Shown: positions 23,638 to 32,145, counted from the stretch's first letter. The stretch is 40,587 nt of DNA from Nocardia amamiensis NBRC 102102 (GCF_001612745.1 NZ_BDBA01000117.1:1-40587); one strand, 5' to 3'. Notes: generated from the letters alone by a model not told the origin. Numbers and translations are program-made.

Positions 23638-24365
23638 CGCACCCCCTGCAAGATGTGCAGCCGGGTACTGACCTGCCAGCCGCGTGCTGCGGCCGGCTCG
23701 CGCAGCTGCTCCACCCCGGCCGCGACGCGGTGGGCGGTCTCGCCTTCCGGCATCACCCAAATCGTTACCGGGTCGAGCCCGAGATCAGCTGCAAGAGCGT
23801 CGATCTCGGCGAAGTCCGCCGCCGGGTTGTCGGTGACGACGAACTTGAACGCGACTCGGCGGCCCGAATCCCGCAGTGCCTCCAGTGCTGGTGGAACGAT
23901 TCGGCGGCTATAGGCCACCCCGGAGTGCGCCAGTTTCGGGCTGACTACCCACAAGTCCACCAGCTGAGCCAAATGCGGTGTCGGTGCCTGCGTGCCGTTC
24001 GTCTCGACCTGTACCCGCACCGAGGGGCGGACCTGTTCGGCCAGAGCGATCATGGCGGGTTGTTGAATCATCGGCTCGCCGCCGGTGATCACCAGCAGAT
24101 CTACCCCCGACTCACGCACCCAGTCGGCCACTGCCGCCACCGGCATACGGCGGCTCACCTCGTCGGGCCGGTATTGCGTCCAGTCCCATGTGCGCTTTTC
24201 ATCGCACCACGAGCACGACAGATTGCAGCGGGAAAACCGCACGAACGCACAGTGCTGGCCCGTGTAAGGCCCCTCGCCCTGTACCGAGACGAAGTTCTCG
24301 GCCAGCAATACGCTCACCTCGCCGGGCCCGATCGCCGGATCGGGCAGCATCGTGTCATGCGTCAT
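23634..24365 (-). CDS. queE: 7-carboxy-7-deazaguanine synthase
   Basis: 243 aa from ATG 24365, overlapping queD by 11 bases. A radical SAM enzyme that contracts 6-carboxy-tetrahydropterin to CDG. The CxxxCxxC motif is C47-NLS-C51-SW-C54-DEKRTW; the QueE-specific N-terminus SVQGEGPYTGQHCAFVRFSR is clear, followed by VITGGEPMIQQ, VQVETNGTQ and WVVSPKL. Length is normal. No QueC follows it, so its product is either the pathway branch point or is passed to host enzymes. Confidence 0.95.
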   Translation of the reverse strand: MTHDTMLPDPAIGPGEVSVLLAENFVSVQGEGPYTGQHCAFVRFSRCNLSCSWCDEKRTWDWTQYRPDEVSRRMPVAAVADWVRESGVDLLVITGGEPMIQQPAMIALAEQVRPSVRVQVETNGTQAPTPHLAQLVDLWVVSPKLAHSGVAYSRRIVPPALEALRDSGRRVAFKFVVTDNPAADFAEIDALAADLGLDPVTIWVMPEGETAHRVAAGVEQLREPAAARGWQVSTRLHILQGVR

Positions 24366-24768
24366 CGGAGGTTGTCCTTTCCCATACCGCGAACGAGGTC
24401 GGGGTCTCGCTGACCTGCACCGACACGAGGCGGCCATGAATGGTCGGTTCCACATGCTCGATGAACCACTCGCCCAGATGAGCGGCGAGCAGTTCGCTGG
24501 TCGGCGGGAACGGCACGACGTCGTTGAGCAAGCGATGATCGAAGTGCTCCGTCAGATAGCCGCCGAAGGCCGCGAGGTCACCGAAGTCGGTGACGAAACC
24601 GAATTCGTCGAGCCGGTCCGCGCTCACCCTCACCGTCACCGTGTAGTTGTGGCCGTGGTTGCGAGCGCATTTGTGCCCCGGCCGGAGGTGGTGCAATTCG
24701 TGACTTGCGCTGAACGTGAAGGCTTTTGCGATCGTGTAGCGACCTGTTTTATCGGGAGTTGTTTTCAT
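24355..24768 (-). CDS. queD: 6-carboxy-tetrahydropterin synthase
   Basis: 137 aa from ATG 24768. QueD converts dihydroneopterin triphosphate to 6-carboxy-tetrahydropterin. The zinc histidines are H23 (FSASHEL), H38 and H40 (NHGHNY); catalytic C34 is in GHKCARNHGH; and HFDHRLLND and PTSELLAAHL follow. The 24768 start lies about 36 bases downstream of the predicted transcription start, whereas the next upstream ATG (24807) would be only three bases from the -10, so 24768 is preferred. First gene of the twelve-gene block, under the operator shared with folE. Confidence 0.95.
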   Translation of the reverse strand: MKTTPDKTGRYTIAKAFTFSASHELHHLRPGHKCARNHGHNYTVTVRVSADRLDEFGFVTDFGDLAAFGGYLTEHFDHRLLNDVVPFPPTSELLAAHLGEWFIEHVEPTIHGRLVSVQVSETPTSFAVWERTTSDDA

Positions 24769-24810
24769 GCCGCCCTGCTTCCCCAACGATTCGAGATGCG
24801 GTCCCATTCG

Positions 24811-24855
24811 AGGCTAGGAACGAACCGCCCTGCGAAGAACTCACTGCGAGTAGGT
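24811..24855 (-). promoter_or_regulatory. queD operon promoter with operator shared with folE
   Basis: On the minus strand, operator ACCTACTCGCAGTGAG (24855-24840) leads into -35 TTCTTC (24839-24834), a 17-base spacer and -10 TAGCCT (24816-24811). The 22 bases from operator through -35 are identical to the folE block at 13826-13847 in the same orientation relative to the gene, and TTCCTAG is shared at the -10 as well, while most of the spacer differs. Confidence 0.75.
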
Positions 24856-24917
24856 GTTCCGCCCTCGCTCGGCAGCGACATGCCGCACCCACAGTGCAAT
24901 CCACCACTCGGCAGTAG

Positions 24918-25190
24918 GTCCGAGCTTGTGACCATGCTCTTTGGCTCCACGGGGACGACGTCTTCGGTGCGCTGACGGATCAATTCGGCGTCCTGGACGA
25001 CCACCTTCATGCCGACGAAGAGGCGAGCTGGGGTGCCCACTATGGGTGGGTGGCGTCTATCGCGTCCGTGAGCATCACGAAGCTGCGCGCTCCGGACGGC
25101 CACAGACAGTGGCTCCCATAGGGCGACCGGGCCGAGTACTTCGAGGCGTCGCTGTTGCGCTGCCACGATCTGTTACCGCGACTCGCGTGC
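24918..25190 (+). pseudogene. decayed plus-strand gene fragment
   Basis: An open plus-strand frame with strong third-position GC bias runs from 24918 to a TAG at 25119-25121, and the same frame resumes with coding-like sequence after it. Readable parts are HGDDVFGALTDQFGVLDDHL, HYGWVASIASVSITKLRAPD, then GDRAEYFEASLLRCHDLL. A stop precedes 24918 and no start codon fits. The 3' end runs into the tail of the minus-strand gene at 25173. I do not recognise the family; it was probably cut when the two gene blocks were joined. Confidence 0.4.
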
Positions 25191-25832
25191 CGACTCGGTG
25201 ACCAGCGGGTCGAGGTCCAGCGTCTGCCACGAGCACCAGCCCAGCGATCGGGCGGTCAACAACGCCGACCCAAACGCCGCGGTGATCGGTCCGCGCCAGC
25301 TGTCGCGTGCCGGATCCAGATACCAGCTCGACAACTTCGCTGCTGCGCAGGTCTCGCGCAGGTCCGGCGTTGATATGTCCAGATCGAATGCCGTGTCGAC
25401 CATCAACGCGGAGACATCGTCGGTGTCCGGCAGCTCCCTGCGATGCGGCCACAACATCGCGTAGTTGTCCACGCTCACCAGCTCGATCTGACCTTCGACT
25501 GCTGCCGTGCACAGCGGCTTGAGAGCGCCTGCCAGATCGTGGCCGGTGATCACCTCCGCGTACAGGTCGCACTCGGCCATTCGCTCGTCGAGAGCGAGGG
25601 TAGGACCGAATTGCTCGGCAGTGCTGTTGACCAGCAATTCATAGCCGAAGGTGAAACCGCGATGATCCGCGCCGAGGTCGTGCGGTTGCTGGGCGTCGAA
25701 CCGTACGTACACCAGTCCGATCCCCAGCGGTGTGACTGCTACCGCGGCCACCGTCGGCGTTTCGGGACCGCTGGATCGGCCGGGATCACCGAAGGGCTTG
25801 TGCGGATTCGTGAGATTCGTTGTGTTACTCAT
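25173..25832 (-). CDS. hypothetical protein, last gene of the second block
   Basis: 219 aa from ATG 25832, in an ATGA overlap with the TetR gene. Readable features are a beta-rich N-terminal half (VAAVAVTPLGIGLVYVRF, FTFGYELLVN), a central LVSVDNYAMLWPHRREL and a C-terminal helix with YLDPARDSWRGP. It has no membrane segments or signal peptide. I do not recognise the family. Its tight coupling to two regulators suggests it belongs to the same transcript, perhaps as an accessory or sensing protein. Confidence 0.6.
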   Translation of the reverse strand: MSNTTNLTNPHKPFGDPGRSSGPETPTVAAVAVTPLGIGLVYVRFDAQQPHDLGADHRGFTFGYELLVNSTAEQFGPTLALDERMAECDLYAEVITGHDLAGALKPLCTAAVEGQIELVSVDNYAMLWPHRRELPDTDDVSALMVDTAFDLDISTPDLRETCAAAKLSSWYLDPARDSWRGPITAAFGSALLTARSLGWCSWQTLDLDPLVTESARESR

Positions 25833-26563
25833 GATTTGGTCTCCATCCAATCGACGTCTGGTTCGGGGCCGAGCTGGTCGGCTCGGTGGGAGGCTCGTCC
25901 TGTCGTGACGCACCCGCGCGGCATCACACGGGCGACCTCGCTGGCGCAGCCGCTGTCGCGCAGTTCGGCTGCTGCGTAATGAATGAAGGTGTTCAACACC
26001 ACGAGTTCGACGCGCTGGCGTACCAAGCCCGTCGTGATGTCGGTTGGATCCGGGTAGTTCGTGAGGAGGCCGGCCAGCGTGCTCATCAGCACGTACGCCG
26101 CTTCTTCGCCGTCGGTCGCGGGCACGCCGATGTCTTCGGCGGCGCAGGTGAACCAGCCGCCGAGCGCCGAGATCAGTCGCGTCAGCGGCACCGATCGGGC
26201 GGGAGCCGACGGCCCGGCCAGCGACAGTTCCAGCCGGATCCAGCCGGGCCGGCTCACCGCGAGGTACCCCCACGTCGTCACGGTGGAGACCAGTTGTTCC
26301 ACCGTCCTGACGCGGACAAAACGCATGCAGTCGGTGACGTGGCGGTACATCTCGTCGAGCACCGCCGCACCCATCTCGGCCTTGCCGTTGAAGGTCCCGA
26401 AGACCGCACCGCGGCTATACCCGGCATGGGCGGCGATCCGGTCGACCGAGGTCGTGTGAAACCCCTCGGCCATGAACAACTGACCCGCCGAGCGAAGAAG
26501 ACGGTCTCGAGTGATCTGCTGCTGGGGCTGCGAGCACGGCGGCTCCGCCATGTCGGCGCTCAC
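25829..26563 (-). CDS. TetR-family regulator
   Basis: 244 aa. The N-terminal HTH is canonical: RDRLLRSAGQLFMAEGFHTT, then SVDRIAAHAGYSRGAVFGTF, at residues ~18-60. The C-terminal helical ligand domain is of normal length, followed by an unusual ~40-residue polar tail ending WMETKS. Start ATG 26563 overlaps the stop of the winged-helix gene. TetR proteins usually repress their own operon or a neighbour and release on binding a small molecule; a product or intermediate of this block is a plausible ligand. Confidence 0.85.
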   Translation of the reverse strand: MSADMAEPPCSQPQQQITRDRLLRSAGQLFMAEGFHTTSVDRIAAHAGYSRGAVFGTFNGKAEMGAAVLDEMYRHVTDCMRFVRVRTVEQLVSTVTTWGYLAVSRPGWIRLELSLAGPSAPARSVPLTRLISALGGWFTCAAEDIGVPATDGEEAAYVLMSTLAGLLTNYPDPTDITTGLVRQRVELVVLNTFIHYAAAELRDSGCASEVARVMPRGCVTTGRASHRADQLGPEPDVDWMETKS

Positions 26564-26976
26564 CGTTGCCTCGCCTCCGCCGAGTTCGTCCGCACGGACT
26601 CCACCTTGACGACCGCGCCGGAGCCCTCAACCACCCTCATCGCCTGCGCGGTGCGCCGCCCCAGAGCCGTCAGCGACCAAGCCCACGCCGTATGCCGCCC
26701 GGCACCTGACCCCTCGTGCCCACAGGCCAGGCTCCGAGCCTCCAGCGCTGTTACTGCCGGCGCGACCGGCATCGTGCGGGCACCAGCGGTCGCGGCCGCC
26801 AATTCCCCCGCGGTCAGGCCGCCCTCCGCACTGGCCAGCGCGCGCAGAACCAGCACCTGAACCCCGCTGAGCACGAAACCCGCCGAACTAGCGACCCCGC
26901 TGGACGGCACATCAGCAGCTCGCTGACACAGAGCACCGCTCCGAGAAGACCGCTCCAGAACCGCCGCCCCTACCAT
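26560..26976 (-). CDS. winged-helix (MarR-like) regulator
   Basis: 138 aa from ATG 26976, overlapping the dehydrogenase gene by seven bases. Segment LSGVQVLVLRALASAEGGLT, then AGELAAATAGARTMPVAPAV, then TALEARSLACGHEG reads as the recognition-helix region of a MarR-type winged helix, and WSLTALGRRTAQAM matches the usual wing-to-last-helix motif. It precedes the TetR gene, so two different DNA-binding proteins sit side by side at the end of the operon. Confidence 0.65.
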   Translation of the reverse strand: MVGAAVLERSSRSGALCQRAADVPSSGVASSAGFVLSGVQVLVLRALASAEGGLTAGELAAATAGARTMPVAPAVTALEARSLACGHEGSGAGRHTAWAWSLTALGRRTAQAMRVVEGSGAVVKVESVRTNSAEARQR

Positions 26977-28184
26977 CGGCCTGCTTCGATCCCGGGGACG
27001 ATATTCGTCAACGAGACGGCCCCAACCTCCGGAGGACCGGCCGAGTCCGTCCGTTCCGCGGCTGACCGGGCAGCAGGAATGCAGTCCCACGGCCACGGCT
27101 GGCCGCCGCGCAGAACACGAATCACGTTTTCTGCCAGAACATCAGCGACACCATGATTCGCGTCGCGGGTTCGCCCGGCCACCGCCGGTGTGTGAATCAC
27201 GTTGTCGCGACCGAGGATCGGATCATCCAACGCGACCGGCGTGGTCTCGTACACGTCGGTCGCCCATGCCAGCTCGTCATGCAGGACGCGGGCGCGCACC
27301 GCGGCCAGGTCGATCCCGGCGCCGTCGATGGTGACCACCAGCGAGCCCGGCGTCATGCGGTTGACCACGCCGGCGGGCACCCGCAGCTCCGGCCCGCTGG
27401 AGGCCACCACGAGGATGTCGCCGGTCTGGGGTATCTCGTCGATTCCTACCCGCTGCACATCGCAGACGGTGAAGTCGATGTCCTCGGCAGCTGGATCGGC
27501 GACGGACACCACCGCGCCGAACGCGCTACACAGGTCGGCGACGTGCATTCCCACCGGATCCAGACCCGCCACGACGACGTGTTTGCCGCGCAAGGTGCCG
27601 CTCACGTAACCGAGGTGATCGCTAAACTGCCAGCTGGGAAGCGGCCACGCCGCAGGACCCTCGACCGCCACCTTGACATGCCAGCCCGGCAGCTGACGCA
27701 GCGCCGACAGCGTCAACGCGACCGCCATCTCCGCCCGCGAATAGCTGTGACCGCGCGACCCGTCGACGTAGGGGATGCCCCGGGCGGCCAGCTGCGGCGC
27801 CACCGCCGGGCCGGTCCCGGTAACTCCCGCGACGACTCCCAGCCGCGGCATCGCCGCGATGTCCTCGGCACCGGGCTCGACGTCGAGCAGCACTAGCGCG
27901 GGTGCCTCCGCAATCCCCTCGATCTCGCGCAACGACCTGCCAGCGGGCAGGCTTTCCCACATCACCGTGAAATCCCGGCTGACCAGACCATTACGCAGTC
28001 GATCACCCAGGAATGGCCACGTCGCCTTCAAGTGGCCGTTATCGACCACCAGAACGTCCGGGCTGTCCAATGTCGCTCCCTTGAGCATGCGTCTGTGCAA
28101 CTCCCCTTCGGTCGCCGGCGCGTCGTTCGCCCGCCGTTGTTCGCGCTGGATACGGATTGATCGCGGGATGTGAAGGCAGGTCAT
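26970..28184 (-). CDS. D-2-hydroxyacid dehydrogenase-like protein
   Basis: 404 aa from ATG 28184 (ATGA overlap with the methyltransferase stop). The NAD-binding domain is visible at GKHVVVAGLDPVGMHVADLC, with ADPAAEDI after strand 2; the glycine loop reads GLDPVG instead of G-x-G-x-x-G, so the second glycine is lost. ILVVASSGPELR and TPAVAGRTRDANHGVADVLA correspond to the later conserved blocks of phosphoglycerate/hydroxyacid dehydrogenases. It is probably a reductase/dehydrogenase of a 2-hydroxy or 2-keto acid, but the altered loop leaves activity uncertain. Confidence 0.7.
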   Translation of the reverse strand: MTCLHIPRSIRIQREQRRANDAPATEGELHRRMLKGATLDSPDVLVVDNGHLKATWPFLGDRLRNGLVSRDFTVMWESLPAGRSLREIEGIAEAPALVLLDVEPGAEDIAAMPRLGVVAGVTGTGPAVAPQLAARGIPYVDGSRGHSYSRAEMAVALTLSALRQLPGWHVKVAVEGPAAWPLPSWQFSDHLGYVSGTLRGKHVVVAGLDPVGMHVADLCSAFGAVVSVADPAAEDIDFTVCDVQRVGIDEIPQTGDILVVASSGPELRVPAGVVNRMTPGSLVVTIDGAGIDLAAVRARVLHDELAWATDVYETTPVALDDPILGRDNVIHTPAVAGRTRDANHGVADVLAENVIRVLRGGQPWPWDCIPAARSAAERTDSAGPPEVGAVSLTNIVPGIEAGRW

Positions 28185-29020
28185 CGGACCCTCCCCACCG
28201 CCGCCAAGCAGATCTCACCGATCGAGGCCGGATCCCAGCCGAGCCGCGCGGCATGCGCCGAATCGACCTCCGGATCTGGTCGCCACTTATTCGACGCCAC
28301 CAAGCCGGGCTCGATCAGTTCACAGCCCGACAGAATCTCGCCGATCTCGTTACGCGGACGGGGCCAGAACTCGATGCCGTGATCCCGATAGATCTCCGCG
28401 GCGCGCGTGACCTCCTTGGCGTCCACGTCGCTGGTGACATGGCTCAGAATCACGTACGACCCCGCTGGCAACACCGCCGACACGGCTGCGACCACAGTCC
28501 GCGGATCCGCGATGAACTCGGCGACGAATCCGAGGCAAATTGCCACGGGCGCAGTGAGATTCATATTCTTGGCGAATTCCTGCACGACAGTGCTGGTGTC
28601 GGTCAAGTCCGCATGGACGAACACGTTGTGCTCATCCGCGAGAAGCGCCCGACCGTGCGCGGCGATCACCGCGTCCGAGTCCAGGTACAACGTGCGCGTC
28701 GTGGGCACCTTGCTGCGCGCGACCTCGTGCAGATTCGGTGGGCATGGATAGCCCGAGCCGAGTTCGACGAACTGACCGATTCCACACTCGGCCGCCAAGT
28801 GGTGCACGGCGCGCACCAGGAACAAGCGGGCAGCGCGGGCGGACTGCTGGAAGACGGTGCACTCGCGCACGATCTGATCGCCGACCTCCCGGTCCACCTC
28901 GTACGAATCCTTCCCGCCGTTCAGCAGGAAATCGTGGACCCGCCCGCAATGCGCCCGGCTCGGGTCGTGAATGTCCATCGGCTCTGGACGCCGGGGCTGG
29001 ACATCCTGTGGGCTGCTCAT
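28181..29020 (-). CDS. SAM-dependent methyltransferase, Methyltransf_19 (DUF574) family
   Basis: 279 aa from ATG 29020. Hallmarks of the actinobacterial DUF574 family are plain: DIHDPSRAHCGRVHDFLLNG then GKDSYEVDREVG near the N-terminus, FVELGSGYPCPPNLHEVA as SAM motif I, TLYLDSDAVIAAHGRALL, VFVHADLTDT, and LSHVTSD. The family is large in Streptomyces and Nocardia and often lies in secondary-metabolite or conservon-like contexts; no substrates are established that I know of. It is coupled on both sides by ATGA overlaps. Confidence 0.85.
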   Translation of the reverse strand: MSSPQDVQPRRPEPMDIHDPSRAHCGRVHDFLLNGGKDSYEVDREVGDQIVRECTVFQQSARAARLFLVRAVHHLAAECGIGQFVELGSGYPCPPNLHEVARSKVPTTRTLYLDSDAVIAAHGRALLADEHNVFVHADLTDTSTVVQEFAKNMNLTAPVAICLGFVAEFIADPRTVVAAVSAVLPAGSYVILSHVTSDVDAKEVTRAAEIYRDHGIEFWPRPRNEIGEILSGCELIEPGLVASNKWRPDPEVDSAHAARLGWDPASIGEICLAAVGRVR

Positions 29021-29241
29021 CCGGCGTCCTCCGATCCCTGCCGAGCGAGCGGGTTGAGGCACTGATCTGCTCGGGTACGAACACGGCAGTCCGACGAGCA
29101 GTGCAGGTGCAGCTGATGTGCGCGCTCGGCTCGCTCGAGTGACAGCACGCCCGGGTCGGTCCAGCAGTCGTAGAGGTTGGACCTCACGTGCGGCAGCAAC
29201 GCCTGGTCCAGGTAATCGCGCTGGAGCTCGCCGGCGGTCAT
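29017..29241 (-). CDS. small hypothetical protein
   Basis: 74 aa, with its start overlapping the nucleoside hydrolase stop and its stop overlapping the methyltransferase start (both ATGA). Cysteines cluster in the centre (LHCSSDCRVRTRADQCLN), which may bind metal. No family recognised. The double overlap strongly supports that it is translated. Confidence 0.6.
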   Translation of the reverse strand: MTAGELQRDYLDQALLPHVRSNLYDCWTDPGVLSLERAERAHQLHLHCSSDCRVRTRADQCLNPLARQGSEDAG

Positions 29242-30245
29242 GACCAGCTACCGATCGATGCCGCCCCTGCCGTTGCCGGGCCCGGTGCACTCGGCAGCCG
29301 CCCGATCAGCGAGGGGTCATACCCCATCCCGGACTCGAGGGCGTGTCGCACGACCATCGTCACCCAACCGCGGAAGCCCGCGTAGTCCGCGGCCGTGGAA
29401 AGGCGCAGCTCAGTCCCGTTCGGGTCCAGGTGCATTCGGGCATCCGAGCCGATCTTTACCCGGACGGGTTCGAACTTCACGAACGGCAGCCCCGCCGCCG
29501 CGGTGACCGCCATGGGATCGGCCGCTTTCGATCCGGGCCGTTTGCGCGCGAACCACCTGCTGTACCCGTCGGCCACCAGCCGCGCCCACTTCGGCGCGTT
29601 GTCGGCCGCGAGCAGCCGATAGACCTCACTGTCGCGGGTGATCTCGGTTTCGGTGGTGAAGGTGACATCCGAGGTCACCAATCGCAGATCCAGGTCCGGC
29701 GCGGTCCAGATCGCGGTCGCGCTCGCAGGATCCATCCGCGGGTTGTGGCTGGCGCGGGACGGGTCGCGATACAGGTGAGCCGGTCCGCCGCCCATCAACG
29801 TGATCACCAGCCGCCGTGCCAGCTCCGGGGCGCACTTGTACAGCCACGCCAGGTTCGAGACCGGGCCCTGCCCGATCCATGCCGCGCGGTGGCCCTCGCC
29901 CAGCACCGTGCGCACCGCCTCGACCGTCGACCCGGTAATCGGCATCGAGGACGGCGGGAAGTCCGACGGAACCAGCCCGTCACACACCCAGCGAGCCTCC
30001 GCGCCCTCGATTTCTTCCCCGGCGATCACAACGACGCCGGTCCGCCCGCAGAGGTTGAGCAGATACCGCGCCAACCGCGCGCGCTCGCCGCCACCGAATT
30101 CGTCGGACGTCACGACCAGCCGCAGCGGCAACGCCGCGGCCGCGATGACCAACGCGAGCAAATCGTCCGGGTCGTAGCCCAGGTCGGTGCAGATGCAGAC
30201 GGGCAGCCGCGTCATCGGCGGCGCCGCGGAATGGATATCAATCAA
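29238..30245 (-). CDS. inosine-uridine nucleoside hydrolase-like protein
   Basis: 335 aa using TTG 30245, which has AGGAG six bases upstream and starts 16 bases after the flavoprotein gene; the first ATG, at 30215, has no ribosome binding site. The N-terminal aspartate cluster CTDLGYDPDDLLALVIA resembles the calcium-binding site of nucleoside hydrolases, and the middle region (AAWIGQGPVSNLAWL, LITLMGGGPAH-like, HNPRMDPASATAIW) follows the family, including the late aspartate. These enzymes cleave the N-glycosidic bond of nucleosides to base and ribose. In this window it might salvage or destroy a deazaguanine nucleoside. Confidence 0.8.
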   Translation of the reverse strand: MIDIHSAAPPMTRLPVCICTDLGYDPDDLLALVIAAAALPLRLVVTSDEFGGGERARLARYLLNLCGRTGVVVIAGEEIEGAEARWVCDGLVPSDFPPSSMPITGSTVEAVRTVLGEGHRAAWIGQGPVSNLAWLYKCAPELARRLVITLMGGGPAHLYRDPSRASHNPRMDPASATAIWTAPDLDLRLVTSDVTFTTETEITRDSEVYRLLAADNAPKWARLVADGYSRWFARKRPGSKAADPMAVTAAAGLPFVKFEPVRVKIGSDARMHLDPNGTELRLSTAADYAGFRGWVTMVVRHALESGMGYDPSLIGRLPSAPGPATAGAASIGSWS

Positions 30246-30261
30246 TGGAATCTCCTGAGTC

Positions 30262-32145
30262 TCAATCGATTCGACTGCTGGGCAGGGGTGCGTCCGCGGG
30301 AATGAAGCTGTCCTCGGTCCAGCCGCTGAGTTCACGCCAGGGGCGCGTGTAGTCGGGGCCCGACAGGGGCGACCCGGGAAGGTCTGGGACGTCGAAGGCA
30401 CCGACCAGGTCCGCGAGCCGTCGGGCGAGAGTGCGGCGATGCTCAACCAACTCGAGCGCGAGGGCGCCGGAGTCGGGGACCACGGCGTGGGTCAGATGCC
30501 GGTGGGCGCTGAACCAGCCGTGGTGGGCGTAGATACGGTCGGCGGCATAGGCGGCAGCGATAGTGGTCAGCAGGTGCCGGGTGTCGGGATCGGTGGTTTC
30601 GGCGGCCGCGATCAAGGGGGCGGTGGCCAGAGCGCGTTCGGCGGCCGCGCTGGTCAAAGCGATGGCGGCCGAGTCCGATCCGAGCACCGGCCCGGCAACC
30701 AAGAGATCGCCGTCGCGGATCGCCGCCGCGATCACGCGCTCCCGCTCGGTGAGTGCCTGGGTGAGGGGCGGCAGCTGGTCCGGGGTTCCTGGGAGGTGAA
30801 GTTGCCCGGTCTTCGCTAGCAGGCGTCCGGCTTTGACCTGCATGGCTTGGATGACGCCTTCGGCGATCATGGCGCCGAGTGTGTTGGCGTGCCATTCGCC
30901 GAGCCGGCTGTTGATGGTGGCGCCGTGAGCGGCAGTGTTGAGCCGGGCCATCAGCACCTGCTCGTAGGCGGTGACGGTGCACGAGACTTTCGCGATCATC
31001 GCCCACACCATCGTCTCGATCGCGTCAGCGCCGGCGGCAGATCGCATGGTGCCCAGCTGGCGGGCGAGGATCGTCGCCGGGTACAGCGCGGTGACGGCCG
31101 TGACCAGATCGGCTTGGACCGGATCCCGGTCGATCATCTGCCGCCCCGGCTGGGGCGGATCGAACTGATGACCGCCACGTTGCGACGCGAAGCTGTGCAG
31201 TCCCCAGACCGCGGCGCGGGCTGCGGCGAGTTTGGCGCGGGCCAGGTCGAGTCGCCCAGCTCCCAGCGGGATGCTCGCACGGTGGAACCGCTCGGGCACC
31301 GGCACGTCGGATTCGAACCGTCCGTCGTCGGTGATGCGTACCCAATCACCGCCCAGCACAGCGTCTTTCGGCACCCAGAAGTCAAGGAACCGGAACATGT
31401 AGTGAGGCAGTGTCGAGATGCCTTCCGGAAGCAAAACCGCCTCGACTCCGGGCGCGAAGTCGGTGCCGTCGTGCAGACGGAGCAGGATCGGCAGCACCCC
31501 TTCGTCGCGGCCGTCGACGATCACGCGGGCGGTGACCACCATGATCGTCGGCAACCCCGGATACTTGCCGTTGGGCTTGAACTTGCACGCCCGCAGATCC
31601 GGGGTGCGCAGCCACAGGCCCCCGGAGCCCGAATCCCAGATCGCGAGGGTGCGGCAGTCGTTTCCGTTGGTGCCGCCGACCTCGGTGATGCCGGCCAGGC
31701 CGAGAACAGCACCGCGATCGAGATCGTCGAGGATCTGCTGCTGATAGTCCGATCCGTTGCCGAGTGCGGCGATCGCGCCGATCGCCAGATCCAGGTGTCC
31801 GGTCAGCGGTGTCAGCCCTTGCGGGGCCAGCACGGCGATTTCCTCGCACAGCAGACCTCGCAGCTCGTCGTCGGTGGCGACCGCGACCGCGGATCCGTCG
31901 ATGTCGGAGATCACCTGCCGCAACTGCTCAGGCCCGCGCACCGCCTTCTGCATGTAGGTCTGGTTCGGCTTCGGCCGGTAGCCGAGCGCGGCGGCGGCCT
32001 CACGCACCTCTGCTCGTCTCTGCGTGGTCGGGCCGAACAACGCAGCACCCAGCGCGCTGATGACTGATGTGTGTCGGTCGACGGGGCAGCCGTGGGAGGT
32101 GGTGTCGGCTTTGTCGGTGGTTGTGGTGGGATCGGTGGTGGTCAT
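30262..32145 (-). CDS. acyl-CoA dehydrogenase/oxidase-like flavoprotein
   Basis: 627 aa from ATG 32145, with AAGGGA upstream. The length and layout fit acyl-CoA oxidase: LGLAGITEVGGTNGNDCRTLA matches the flavin-contacting TE-x-G-x-G-S/N stretch, then LPTIMVVTARVIVDGRDEGV, and FWVPKDAVLGGDWVRI matches the VP-x-D-x-L-G element; a long helical C-terminus follows. It probably oxidises a thioester or amine substrate with FAD and molecular oxygen. No acyl-CoA ligase or carrier protein is nearby, so the substrate is open. A short Thr-rich N-terminus (TTTDPTTTTDKAD) looks disordered. Confidence 0.75.
   Translation of the reverse strand: MTTTDPTTTTDKADTTSHGCPVDRHTSVISALGAALFGPTTQRRAEVREAAAALGYRPKPNQTYMQKAVRGPEQLRQVISDIDGSAVAVATDDELRGLLCEEIAVLAPQGLTPLTGHLDLAIGAIAALGNGSDYQQQILDDLDRGAVLGLAGITEVGGTNGNDCRTLAIWDSGSGGLWLRTPDLRACKFKPNGKYPGLPTIMVVTARVIVDGRDEGVLPILLRLHDGTDFAPGVEAVLLPEGISTLPHYMFRFLDFWVPKDAVLGGDWVRITDDGRFESDVPVPERFHRASIPLGAGRLDLARAKLAAARAAVWGLHSFASQRGGHQFDPPQPGRQMIDRDPVQADLVTAVTALYPATILARQLGTMRSAAGADAIETMVWAMIAKVSCTVTAYEQVLMARLNTAAHGATINSRLGEWHANTLGAMIAEGVIQAMQVKAGRLLAKTGQLHLPGTPDQLPPLTQALTERERVIAAAIRDGDLLVAGPVLGSDSAAIALTSAAAERALATAPLIAAAETTDPDTRHLLTTIAAAYAADRIYAHHGWFSAHRHLTHAVVPDSGALALELVEHRRTLARRLADLVGAFDVPDLPGSPLSGPDYTRPWRELSGWTEDSFIPADAPLPSSRID

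Noticed and set aside
13937..24768. DNA-modification (dpd-type) or tRNA queuosine system
   Set aside because: No DpdA/Tgt-like transglycosylase, helicase, nuclease or QueA/QueG is present; the PRTase, PurC-like and phosphatase genes fit a free nucleotide product better.
24769..24810. preQ1 riboswitch in front of queD
   Set aside because: The predicted leader is only about 36 bases with no A-rich tail or pseudoknot pattern; regulation appears to act at the shared promoter/operator.
24765..25166. Minus-strand 133-codon frame upstream of queD
   Set aside because: It contains the queD promoter/operator and overlaps a plus-strand frame with better codon bias; no ribosome binding site supports it.
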